This document shows, piece by piece, positions 31,032-38,363 of a DNA stretch of 43,010 nt. Both the position numbers and the translations under genes were made by a program. The notes under the pieces are model-generated. The model ran no database searches. It had not been told where the DNA came from and saw only the letters and a program-made list of their open reading frames with translations. The stretch lies in NCBI GenBank assembly GCA_005881275.1, contig VBEF01000077.1, positions 1 through 43,010 of the forward strand. Direction: 5' to 3'. This DNA comes from Chloroflexota bacterium. GTDB lineage: Bacteria; Chloroflexota; Dormibacteria; Dormibacterales; Dormibacteraceae. Numbering within the stretch: position 1 is the stretch's first letter; each line of letters starts with the position of its first letter.

Positions 31032-33273
31032 GGGCCGGCTGGCCGGTCCGGAGGCGGCTTTCGAGAGCACGCTGGACCGGCGCGGCCTGATCTGGGGGCG
31101 CGCACGCGACGCCATGGGAGGCGGCCGGCTCTGGTCCGCCTTGTTGGTCCTTCTCCTGACATTGACGGTCGCGCGCTCGACGACGACGGTCCAGTGGGTA
31201 ACGGGCATCGACGTGGTGAACGTCATCGCGGTTGTCGCGGCCCTGCTGATGGGGACCCTTGCGGTGTTGCCGGTGCGCGAGCCGATCGCACTCGGGATCG
31301 GCTTCGCTCTGTCGCCGGTCGTTGCGCTCATCGGAGCGTGGCCGCAGATGCACCTCCGTCATCCGACCGACGTGATCGGTCCTCCGCTGATAAGTGCCTG
31401 GTGGGAGCGCATCAACGACGGCAGTGCGGCGCAGGAGACATCGTTCTACCTGTTCCTCATCTGTCTGTTGATGTGGGTCACCGGCGGTTGGCTTGCCTGG
31501 TGCGTGCTCCGCTGGCGTAAACCCATGCTGGGCTTGATCCCCGGCGCAGCAGCCTTCGCGACCAACCTCCTCAACGTGCCGCAGGACCAGAACGGTTACA
31601 CGCTCGCGATGCTCGTGCTGACGCTTGCGCTCCTGCTGTGGACCAACTACTCGGGCTCGATCGCCAACGCGCAGCGCGCGAACGTAAAGCTCACCGGCGA
31701 CGCGCGCTGGGATTTCTGGGAGAGCGGGCTTGTCGCGATGGCCGCGTTGATCGTCCTCGGCATCATGCTGCCGCCGCTTTCGACCGTCGACCGCACCCTG
31801 GACGTCGAAACGGGCATCTTCTCCAACTGGGCGCAGCTTCAGCAGCGCCTCAGCCATCCGGGATTCTTCAGCAACGGCCGTGGCTCCGGAGTCACCGGTT
31901 TCACCGATGAGGTGAAGTTGAGCGGTCCGCTCCAGAGGACTCGGGATCCCGTGTTCACCTACACGATCGTCGGCGGCTACGCGAGCAGCGCGCGGTACTT
32001 CCGCGGCGTGAACGACACGCTTCAGCTCGCCGGCGAGTGGCGGTACCCGGCATCGAACGGAGTGCGGCAGCCAATCCTGAAGAACCAGGTTCCCGACTAC
32101 GCCGAGCAATACCAGAAACTCGAGCTGGCGCAGATCGACGTCAGCAGCGTGCAGCCGCCCTCGTCAGCCGGCAACTACGCCGTCACGGTCGACTACTCCA
32201 CCGCGACGGTGACCCAGCTCGAGCAATCCGGCACGACCTATCCAGATTGGCTCGCTCAGTATCGGAATACGCCCGCCACGACCTATCGGACCCCCGATGT
32301 CAACAGGAAGATCCAGACGCTTGCCCTCGAGGTCGTGAACGCGGCGGGGGCAAGGAACCCATACGACGCGGCTACCGCGATCGAGAACTTCCTGCGCGAC
32401 CCGCGCAATTTCACGTACACGCTCGCGCCGCCCAAGACCCCGTCCGGCATGGATGCAATGGACTATTTCCTCTTTGTCTCGAGGAAAGGCTATTGCGAGT
32501 ATTTCGCCACGGCGATGGGTGACATGCTGAGGTCGCTCGGCATACCGACACGTCTCGTCAACGGCTACGGCCCCGGCCAGTTCGACCCGAACGTCAAGAA
32601 CTACGTGGTCCGCGGCGAGGATGCCCACACGTGGGTCGAGGTCTTCTTCCCCGCGCCGGCTCCAGACCAGCAGCCGTATGGCTGGATTCCCTTCGAGCCG
32701 ACGCCAGACGACCTGGGCCTCTACACGCCGATACTGCGTGGCCAGACCGGCCAGAATCCGTGCCTGCGCGACGATGGCTGCGACGCCCCCATCGCTGGGA
32801 TCGCCGGAGTGGGCGCGGGGTCCACCCCGACCACCAACCGCGGCGAGCGAACTGACACAGGCGGTGCTCCGGCAGGCGGGGGACTCAGGGTGGGCTCGCT
32901 CGACGCCGCGGCGCTCACCAAGATCGTCGGCGTCATCGTCGCCATCTTCCTGTTGCTGCTGGTCGCCGCCTCGAGATACCTTCGCCCGCGCACGGTGATG
33001 GCGGTATGGAGGCGGGCCCTCGCCCTGGCCAGCCTCGCCGGCGCTGAACGCCGGCCCGGCGAGACTCCGCTGGAGACCGGGCGGCGCTTACAGAGAACGT
33101 TTCCAGAGGCTTTCGAACCGGTTGGCGTGCTGGCCCGGGGTTTCGTCATCGCGGCGTACGCGCCGCCGGACATCGCGCCGTCCACGCGGGCCTCCGTGAT
33201 GGAAGCATGGTCCGCGCTGCGTCCGCTCCTGCTGCGCAGGCTCCTCGCGCGTTTGCGACCTAACAGGCCGTAA
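31012..33273 (+). CDS. TgpA-like membrane transglutaminase
   Basis: A 753-residue TgpA-type protein. The N-terminal part has about six membrane helices (residues 40-270) and a large outside region follows. The transglutaminase core has Cys495 in KGYCEYFATAM and His539 in GEDAHTWVEVFFP. The third triad position is Glu562 in IPFEPTP, where Asp is usual for the fold, though Glu is tolerated in this family. A further membrane helix at about residue 640 precedes the C-terminal DUF4129-like tail. It probably acts on extracellular or envelope proteins or peptides. It is the last gene of the MoxR-DUF58 operon and overlaps DUF58 by 20 bases. Confidence 0.93.
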   Translation: MRYVSPEGRLAGPEAAFESTLDRRGLIWGRARDAMGGGRLWSALLVLLLTLTVARSTTTVQWVTGIDVVNVIAVVAALLMGTLAVLPVREPIALGIGFALSPVVALIGAWPQMHLRHPTDVIGPPLISAWWERINDGSAAQETSFYLFLICLLMWVTGGWLAWCVLRWRKPMLGLIPGAAAFATNLLNVPQDQNGYTLAMLVLTLALLLWTNYSGSIANAQRANVKLTGDARWDFWESGLVAMAALIVLGIMLPPLSTVDRTLDVETGIFSNWAQLQQRLSHPGFFSNGRGSGVTGFTDEVKLSGPLQRTRDPVFTYTIVGGYASSARYFRGVNDTLQLAGEWRYPASNGVRQPILKNQVPDYAEQYQKLELAQIDVSSVQPPSSAGNYAVTVDYSTATVTQLEQSGTTYPDWLAQYRNTPATTYRTPDVNRKIQTLALEVVNAAGARNPYDAATAIENFLRDPRNFTYTLAPPKTPSGMDAMDYFLFVSRKGYCEYFATAMGDMLRSLGIPTRLVNGYGPGQFDPNVKNYVVRGEDAHTWVEVFFPAPAPDQQPYGWIPFEPTPDDLGLYTPILRGQTGQNPCLRDDGCDAPIAGIAGVGAGSTPTTNRGERTDTGGAPAGGGLRVGSLDAAALTKIVGVIVAIFLLLLVAASRYLRPRTVMAVWRRALALASLAGAERRPGETPLETGRRLQRTFPEAFEPVGVLARGFVIAAYAPPDIAPSTRASVMEAWSALRPLLLRRLLARLRPNRP

Positions 33274-33284
33274 TTCACCTGCTC

Positions 33285-33290
33285 TAGGCT
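33285..33290 (+). promoter_or_regulatory. Candidate leaderless -10 box for the acyl-CoA operon
   Basis: TAGGCT lies 6 bases before GTG 33297 with no ribosome site between them. Fits the same leaderless pattern seen at four other starts in the window. Confidence 0.4.
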
Positions 33291-33296
33291 TCTAGC

Positions 33297-33683
33297 GTGG
33301 CAGCGGTCGCCGGGCGCACGTACCCGGCGGTGAAATTTGAGATCGAGCCGGGCGCGGTCGCGGCGTTCGCGGATGCCATCGGCGCCGACCCGGCTGATGG
33401 AATCCCGCCGACGTTTGCCGCGGTGTACTCGCTGGGCGTGACCGTGCCACAGCTGTTCGGCGATGACGAAGCCGCGGTTGACTTCGCGAAGCTCCTCCAC
33501 GCCGAGCAGGAGTTCGAGTGGCACCGACATCCCCGCGTCGGAGAAACGGTCATCTCAACGGGACGGGTGGCCTCGGATACCAGTCGCCGCGGGATGCGCT
33601 TCGTCAACTTCGAGACGGACACGACCGACGCAAACAGCGCTCCGCTTTGTCGGTCGCGCGCGCTGTTCGTGATTCGCTCATGA
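33297..33683 (+). CDS. MaoC N-terminal-type dehydratase subunit (FAS1-like)
   Basis: A 128-residue protein resembling the N-terminal MaoC-like / FAS1-like dehydratase domain (PF13452 type). Landmarks are VKFEIEPGAVAAFADAIGA near the start, then LHAEQEFEWHRHPRVGETV followed by FVNFETDTTD. On its own it usually forms a hot-dog heterodimer with the second MaoC protein encoded next. The pair hydrates or dehydrates acyl-CoA or acyl-ACP. The stop overlaps the next gene's ATG as ATGA. The start GTG 33297 has a TAGGCT box 6 bases upstream. First gene of a four-gene acyl-CoA operon. Confidence 0.85.
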   Translation: MAAVAGRTYPAVKFEIEPGAVAAFADAIGADPADGIPPTFAAVYSLGVTVPQLFGDDEAAVDFAKLLHAEQEFEWHRHPRVGETVISTGRVASDTSRRGMRFVNFETDTTDANSAPLCRSRALFVIRS

Positions 33684-34033
33684 GCGAACGCAAGGTGACC
33701 TTCACCAGAGAGCAGATCGCCGCCTACGCCGAGGCGTCGGGCGACCGCAACCCGATCCACCTCGACGACGACTTCGCGCGGTCCGTCGGTCTGCCAGGCT
33801 TGATCGCGCACGGCATGCTGCAGATGGGCATTGCCGCCACCGTCGCGGCTGAGGCGGCGGGTGGCCCGGATCGCCTGCGCCGCGTCTTCGTACGGTTCGC
33901 AGGCATGGTCGTGCCCGGCGACACCGTGACGTTTCGGGCCGAGCCCGCGGGGGAGGGCAAGCTCGAGTTGAGCGCGGTGAACCAGAGGGGCGAATCGGTC
34001 TTGACCAAGGCGATCGCCGAGTCTCGGCCGTGA
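33680..34033 (+). CDS. MaoC-type acyl dehydratase (R-specific hydratase subunit)
   Basis: A 117-residue hot-dog hydratase. The hydratase motif is YAEASGDRNPIHLDDDFARS (Asp and His being the catalytic pair), followed by GLIAHGMLQMGI, typical of R-specific enoyl-CoA hydratases and MaoC subunits. It is paired with the upstream FAS1-like subunit by an ATGA overlap, and the two probably form the active heterodimer. Substrate chain length is not inferable. The SDR gene follows after 45 bases. Confidence 0.9.
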   Translation: MSERKVTFTREQIAAYAEASGDRNPIHLDDDFARSVGLPGLIAHGMLQMGIAATVAAEAAGGPDRLRRVFVRFAGMVVPGDTVTFRAEPAGEGKLELSAVNQRGESVLTKAIAESRP

Positions 34034-34078
34034 CCATGGAGTCTCGCTGACGCCCGGGCAGGAGATAGGGGGTAAGGA

Positions 34079-34918
34079 ATGTTCGACTTGAAAGGTCGCG
34101 TCGCCGTGGTCACGGGTGCCTCGCGCGGGCTGGGCAGGCAGGACGCGCTCACCCTGGCGGGCTTGGGGGCCGACGTCGTCATCACGGACGTGCTGGTCGA
34201 GGATGACCCAAACCTCCAGCAGACCGCGGAGTCGCAGGGCAGCATGCTCGCGCAGGTTGCGGTATCACAGGGTTGGGTGCATTCGAACGCGACAGCCGAT
34301 GCGATCCGCAAGATGGGGCGCAAGTCCCTCGCGATCAAGATGGACGTGACCAACCGCGAGCAGATCCGCGAGGTCTTCAAGAAGGTCGGAGACGAGTTCG
34401 GCAAGATCGACATCCTGATCAACAACGCAGCGACGCTCGACCACGCGGCTCAGATCCCCAACCAGTCCTACGAGCTGTGGGACCGTGACGTCAGGGTCAA
34501 CCTGACCGGCGCGTTCAACTGCACGAAAGAGGCGTGGCCTTACCTCGTCGAGAACAAATGGGGCCGGCTGATCTTCATGTCGTCGGTCGCCGGCACGCTA
34601 GGCGGATTTGGCCAGGCGAGCTACTCCGCGACGAAGGCCGGGCTCATCGGCCTGGCCAAGACCGCGGCCCTGGAAGGCGGCCGGCACAACATCACAGCCA
34701 ACGCGATCGCGCCCGGCATCATCGAGTCGGAGGCGGGTAAGGCAGCGGCGGCGAACAACCCGATGTACGAGCGGTTCAAATCGCGCACCGTCTTCAAGCG
34801 ATTCGGCCAGCCCGAGGACATCGCGAACACGATCGCCTTCCTGTGCACGGAGGAGGCCGGCTACATCACAGGCGCCGTGATCGAGGTCGCCGGCGGCATC
34901 CCGCTCTTCACGGCTTGA
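34079..34918 (+). CDS. SDR-family oxidoreductase (FabG-like)
   Basis: A 279-residue short-chain dehydrogenase/reductase. The cofactor motif is VTGASRGLG at residues 11-19, with the NNA motif at about 118, Ser in FMSSVAG and the catalytic Tyr-x-x-x-Lys in ASYSATKAG. The C-terminus ends in an E-V-A-G-G-I-P stretch. There is an insertion of about 25 residues after the second strand (VLVEDDPNLQQT onward) compared with ordinary FabG, seen also in longer acyl-CoA dehydrogenase-type SDRs. Probably oxidises a 3-hydroxyacyl-CoA or reduces a ketoacyl substrate. The ATG is followed by coupling (TGATG) to the hydratase gene. Confidence 0.9.
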   Translation: MFDLKGRVAVVTGASRGLGRQDALTLAGLGADVVITDVLVEDDPNLQQTAESQGSMLAQVAVSQGWVHSNATADAIRKMGRKSLAIKMDVTNREQIREVFKKVGDEFGKIDILINNAATLDHAAQIPNQSYELWDRDVRVNLTGAFNCTKEAWPYLVENKWGRLIFMSSVAGTLGGFGQASYSATKAGLIGLAKTAALEGGRHNITANAIAPGIIESEAGKAAAANNPMYERFKSRTVFKRFGQPEDIANTIAFLCTEEAGYITGAVIEVAGGIPLFTA

Positions 34919-35718
34919 TGGGAGAGCTTGTAGACGTCAAACGCAGCGGGGGAATCGCGCGTGTCGTCATGCATCGCAAAGGCAACAACGCGATCGCCGA
35001 AGACCTGATGCAAGAGCTCGCGGCCGCCTTCAAGGAGGTCGGCGAGGATCCTTCGGTCCGCGTCGTGGTCCTGGCCTCTGAGTACGAGAAGTACTTCAGC
35101 GTCGGGGCCGACCTCACGTCTCTGGCCGGGGTCGACCGGCAGTCGCCAGACGCCACCGACCAGATCGCGCTCTTCATGAGGCGCATGAATCATCACTTCA
35201 GCGCCATCGAACGCTGCCCGAAACCGGTGATCGCGGCCATCAACGGGCACGCGCTGGGCGGCGGCAGCGAGCTCGCGCTGTGCTGCGACTTTCGGATCAT
35301 GGTCGAGGATGGACGGTCGCGCATCGGCCAGACCGAGTCCTCGCTCGGCATCATCCCCGGGGCCGGCGGGACGCAGCGCCTCCCGAGGCTGATCGGCCGG
35401 GCTCGGGCCCAGCGCTACATCATCGAATCAACGCGCCTTTCGGCCACGGAAGCGGAGGCCGTCGGGTGGGTCGATCGGGCGGCGGCCCCGGATGAATTTG
35501 GGGCGGCCGTCGATGAGCTCGCCGGCCGGCTCGCAAAGGCCGCCACGTTCGCCATCGCGATGATCAAGGACGCAATTCGTCGTGGCTGGGACCTGCGCCT
35601 GGACGAGGCCCTTGAGATCGAGTCACAGAATTTCGCGCGGGCTGCCCTGAGCAGTGACGCCGCCATCGGCATCATGTCGTTCCTGAGCAAACAGGAACCT
35701 GAATTCACCGGCTCCTAG
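34918..35718 (+). CDS. Enoyl-CoA hydratase/isomerase family protein
   Basis: A 266-residue crotonase-fold protein. The oxyanion-hole stretches are SVGADLTSLAG and the HALGGGSELALCCD block; catalytic-type Glu residues lie in TESSLGIIPGAGGTQRLPR. It probably hydrates enoyl-CoA, though isomerase or hydrolase members share the fold. The ATG overlaps the SDR stop (TGATG), which confirms a single operon with the two MaoC subunits and the SDR. The later acyl-CoA ligase at 40760 could supply substrate. Confidence 0.92.
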   Translation: MGELVDVKRSGGIARVVMHRKGNNAIAEDLMQELAAAFKEVGEDPSVRVVVLASEYEKYFSVGADLTSLAGVDRQSPDATDQIALFMRRMNHHFSAIERCPKPVIAAINGHALGGGSELALCCDFRIMVEDGRSRIGQTESSLGIIPGAGGTQRLPRLIGRARAQRYIIESTRLSATEAEAVGWVDRAAAPDEFGAAVDELAGRLAKAATFAIAMIKDAIRRGWDLRLDEALEIESQNFARAALSSDAAIGIMSFLSKQEPEFTGS

Positions 35719-35720
35719 CC

Positions 35721-35747
35721 CGTCGAATTCTGGCCTCGTCGTTCGTC
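35721..35747 (+). promoter_or_regulatory. Candidate ECF-type promoter upstream of the YCII gene
   Basis: CGTCGA at 35721-35726 and CGTC at 35744-35747, spaced 17 bases apart, resemble the -35 and -10 elements I recall for ECF42 sigma factors. If real, this would make the YCII/sigma unit autoregulated. The motif is short and GC-rich, so a chance match is possible. Confidence 0.3.
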
Positions 35748-35765
35748 GTTGAAGAGGAGGTTGAA

Positions 35766-36188
35766 ATGAAGTACGTGTTGCTTTTCGTCGGGACCATGGA
35801 AGACCAGGAGCGTTTCGAGAACATGCCGCCGGACCAGATGGCGGCCGGCATGAAAGAGGCTGAGCGGTGGTTCGACGAGTACAGCCGGGCAGGCAAGATC
35901 TTGGGGGGCGAGCAGCTCAAGGGGCCGCAGACCGCCACGACTGTTCGTTTCAACGACGGCAAACCCATCGTCACGGACGGCCCGTTCATCGAATCCAAGG
36001 AGATCATCGGCGGGTTCGCCGTCGTCGAGGTCAAGGATCTGGACGAGGCACCGCGAAGCTCACCGGCGCCTTGGTGCGCCTCATCGGCAACTTCGACATC
36101 GCCGAGGAGGTGGTCCAGGACAGCCTTCTGGCGGCCCTCGAGAAGTGGCCGGCCCAGGGCATCCCGGACAACCCTGGCGCATGGCTGA
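35766..36188 (+). CDS. YCII/DGPF-domain protein with a lost C-terminus, run out of frame into a sigma gene
   Basis: The first 98 residues are a clear YCII/DGPF protein: MKYVLLFVGTMEDQERFE, the ATTVRFNDGKPIVTDGPFIE block that names the family, and VVEVKDLDEA. Relatives continue for about 20-25 residues to a final strand ending in a V-R-P type motif. Here the frame instead reads 42 residues of Arg/Ser-rich nonsense (PRSSPAPWCASSATSTS onward) that is antiphase to the sigma factor. Residues after about 98 are therefore unlikely to be authentic. A GAGGAGG site before the ATG supports expression. The gene is a partner of ECF42-type sigma factors in other genomes. Confidence 0.8.
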   Translation: MKYVLLFVGTMEDQERFENMPPDQMAAGMKEAERWFDEYSRAGKILGGEQLKGPQTATTVRFNDGKPIVTDGPFIESKEIIGGFAVVEVKDLDEAPRSSPAPWCASSATSTSPRRWSRTAFWRPSRSGRPRASRTTLAHG

Positions 36189-37210
36189 TGACCGCGGCGC
36201 GCCGGCGCGCCATCGACCTGCTGCGCCGGGACAAGCGCTACGTGGAGAAGGTCGCGCTTCTGGAGCGGTCAATCGTGCCGTCTGACCCCTCGGAGGCTGA
36301 TGACCGGCTTCGCCTGATCTTCACCTGCTGCCACCCGGCCCTCGCGCAGGAGGCGCAGGTCGCGCTCACGCTGCGGGCGGTCGCCGGCTTCACCACGCAA
36401 GAGATCGCGGCCGCATTCCTGGTCTCAGAGCCGACGATGGCGCAGCGGATCGTGCGCGCCAAACGCAAGATCGTGGAAGCGAACATCCCTTACCGAGTGC
36501 CGCAAGGCGCCGCGCTCGTGCCCCGCGTGGACGCGGTCCTCGCCGTGCTCTACCTGATGTTCAACGAGGGTTACCTGAGCCGCGGTCCGCAGGTCGTCGC
36601 GCGGCGCGACCTCGCGGAGGATGCGATGTGGCTCACGAGCCTGCTTGCGCGGCTGCTGCCAGACCAGGCGGAGGTGCTCGGGCTGATCGTGTTGATGAGG
36701 CTGCATCTGGCGCGCTCGCGCGCTCGTTTCGACGCTAGCGGCGAGATCGTCCTCTTGCCCGACCAGGACCGCGCTCTATGGGATTCAGCTGCAATTGCCC
36801 AGGCGGTTGAGGTCCTGAATCGAGCCGCGGCATTGTCGTCGCCGGGTTCCTACCAGCTGCAGGCGGCGATCGCCGCAGTGCACGCCGAGGCGCCCTCCTG
36901 GCAGGAGACGGACTGGGCCCAGATCGTCGTCCTCTACGACACGCTGCTTCGCATCACTGACACGCCGGTGATCAGGCTCAACCGCGCGGTCGCCGTAAGC
37001 CATGTCGCCGGGTCCCGGGTCGCGTTGGGCGAGGTCAACGACCTGGCCATGGCGCTGGGCGGGTACCACCTGTTCCATGCGACACGTGCCGAGCTGCTGG
37101 ACGAGCTCGGGGAAAAGGTCCTCGCGCGGGAGGCACGGCTTCGCGCGCTGGAGCTCAGCTCCAACCCGGCCGAGCGCTCTCTCCTGGAGCGAAAGCTGGG
37201 CGGTCTCTAG
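36071..37210 (+). CDS. ECF42-type RNA polymerase sigma factor lacking its normal N-terminus
   Basis: A sigma factor of about 379 residues of the ECF42 kind, with a sigma-70 region 2 (FDIAEEVVQDSLLAALEKW, then AWLMTAARRRAIDLLRRD), region 4 (GFTTQEIAAAFLVSEPTMAQ) and a long TPR-like C-terminal extension (from about residue 170). The first conserved residues, roughly KLTGALVRLIGNFD, occur immediately after the YCII gene's last good residue, but in frame -1 relative to it. Only TTG 36071 or GTG 36074 could start it in this frame without reading through YCII sequence. About 15 N-terminal residues seem missing. The gene may be expressed through the YCII frame by a -1 shift, or may be inactive. Confidence 0.85.
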   Translation: MVRLIGNFDIAEEVVQDSLLAALEKWPAQGIPDNPGAWLMTAARRRAIDLLRRDKRYVEKVALLERSIVPSDPSEADDRLRLIFTCCHPALAQEAQVALTLRAVAGFTTQEIAAAFLVSEPTMAQRIVRAKRKIVEANIPYRVPQGAALVPRVDAVLAVLYLMFNEGYLSRGPQVVARRDLAEDAMWLTSLLARLLPDQAEVLGLIVLMRLHLARSRARFDASGEIVLLPDQDRALWDSAAIAQAVEVLNRAAALSSPGSYQLQAAIAAVHAEAPSWQETDWAQIVVLYDTLLRITDTPVIRLNRAVAVSHVAGSRVALGEVNDLAMALGGYHLFHATRAELLDELGEKVLAREARLRALELSSNPAERSLLERKLGGL

Positions 37211-37968
37211 ACCGGCGCGCGCTTCCGGATAACGTCCAGCGTTTCCTCGACGCGTTTGGGATCTAACCCGACGCACCGGATGACAAGCTCTTTGGTCTCG
37301 AAGTTCGGGTAGGAGCCGACGGACACATCCGGGAACAGTGCCTCCAGCTCGCGCATCAGCGGGTAGAACCGAGCTTCGACGGCAAACGTGAAGCGCAGCT
37401 CACGCACGGTGGCGGCGGAACCGCCGGCCAGGAACTCCGGCTCGAGCTCCTCCGTGAAGATTCCCTTCATCTCCATGGGCACACCTGGAAGCACGAAGAT
37501 CCGCGTCCCGTCCGCCTGGTACACCGCACCAGGCGCCATGCCTCGCCGATTCTTGAACACGTGCGCCGGTCCATCCGGAATCCGCGCCATGCGGAGGTTG
37601 CCTTCAGTGACCTCGGGCGACTCGAGCAGTCCCATCGAGTGCATGCGCTGGACGCGCCGCTCGATGCGCGCGCGCGTCTCTTCCCAGATCACGAGCTCCT
37701 TGCCGAGTGCGTCGGCGAGGGCCGGGAAGGTGCGGTCGTCGGGGGTCGGGCCGAGGCCCCCGCTGACAAAGACGTCCGTGATCTCCGCGTCCGCAAGCTC
37801 TCGCTGCACCTGGTCGATGATCTCGTGCGGTTTGTCACGGATTTGAGTCACACGCTTGACCGGGTATCCGAGTATGCGGAGGCGCTCCGCCATCCAGTGG
37901 GAGTTCGTGTCGAGCGTGAATCCGCCGACCAGCTCGTCGCCGATCGCCACGATGCTCGAGATAGGCAT
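37207..37968 (-). CDS. CinA-like molybdopterin-binding domain protein
   Basis: A protein of about 253 residues with the MoCF/MogA-like fold of CinA (competence/damage-inducible A). Landmarks are SIVAIGDELVGGFTLDTNS at the start, the SGGLGPTPDD loop near residue 75, and VLPGVPMEM around 165. It lacks the C-terminal nicotinamide-nucleotide amidase half of full CinA. Members with the N-terminal part often have ADP-ribose or pterin-related pyrophosphatase activity. ATG 37968 (M7) is preferred, leaving 16 bases to the acylphosphatase; the farther ATG would overlap that gene. Its 3' end overlaps the sigma gene by 4 bases. Confidence 0.9.
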   Translation of the reverse strand: MPISSIVAIGDELVGGFTLDTNSHWMAERLRILGYPVKRVTQIRDKPHEIIDQVQRELADAEITDVFVSGGLGPTPDDRTFPALADALGKELVIWEETRARIERRVQRMHSMGLLESPEVTEGNLRMARIPDGPAHVFKNRRGMAPGAVYQADGTRIFVLPGVPMEMKGIFTEELEPEFLAGGSAATVRELRFTFAVEARFYPLMRELEALFPDVSVGSYPNFETKELVIRCVGLDPKRVEETLDVIRKRAPV

Positions 37969-37984
37969 CGGTGACCATATAAAC

Positions 37985-38257
37985 ATGGAGCGGTTGCACG
38001 CAGTCGTGCGCGGCGACGTCCAGGGGGTGGGCTTTCGCTATTTCGTCCAGGGCAAGGCGAATCAGCTTGGATTGCGCGGCTGGGTCCGCAACAACGACGA
38101 CGGCACGGTCGAGCTGGTCGCGGAGGGAGACCGCGCCCAGCTGGAAGAGCTCGCGCGCGCCCTCGAGGCGGGGCCGCGGATGGCGCGCGTCGACCGTGTG
38201 GAAACGCAGTGGTCGACCGCCACGGGCAAGCTCCAGGGCTTCGACCTCGCGTGGTGA
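37985..38257 (+). CDS. acyP: Acylphosphatase
   Basis: A 90-residue acylphosphatase at the normal length. The phosphate loop is [12 protein letters not shown] with Arg18, and the catalytic Asn36 lies in [14 protein letters not shown]. The enzyme hydrolyses carboxyl-phosphates such as acyl phosphates and 1,3-bisphosphoglycerate. ATG 37985 is close to the CinA-like gene start on the other strand, so promoters overlap: TATAAA lies just before the ATG and TATGGT faces the other way. A GC-hairpin follows the stop. Confidence 0.93.
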   Translation: MERLHAVVRGDVQGVGFRYFVQGKANQLGLRGWVRNNDDGTVELVAEGDRAQLEELARALEAGPRMARVDRVETQWSTATGKLQGFDLAW

Positions 38258-38283
38258 ACCACCCGCATGTGGCGGTTCGTTTA
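38256..38283 (+). terminator. Possible terminator after acylphosphatase
   Basis: GAACC and CC pair with GG and GGTTC around a CGCATGT loop (one A-C mismatch), followed by CGTTTAA. The T-tract is short, so this may be a weak or attenuating hairpin. Confidence 0.45.
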
Positions 38284-38363
38284 ACCTATCGCTCCGCCGG
38301 AGGTGCGCCGCGTGCGCACGCGGCCGGCGCCCGAATTCCGCGGACGATCATGAGGGAGGGTTA

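Noticed and set aside
38067-38363. Upstream in-frame extension of the pyrophosphatase
   Set aside because: The first 99 codons overlap the acylphosphatase in another frame and are Arg/Ser-rich; GTG 38364 has a strong ribosome site.
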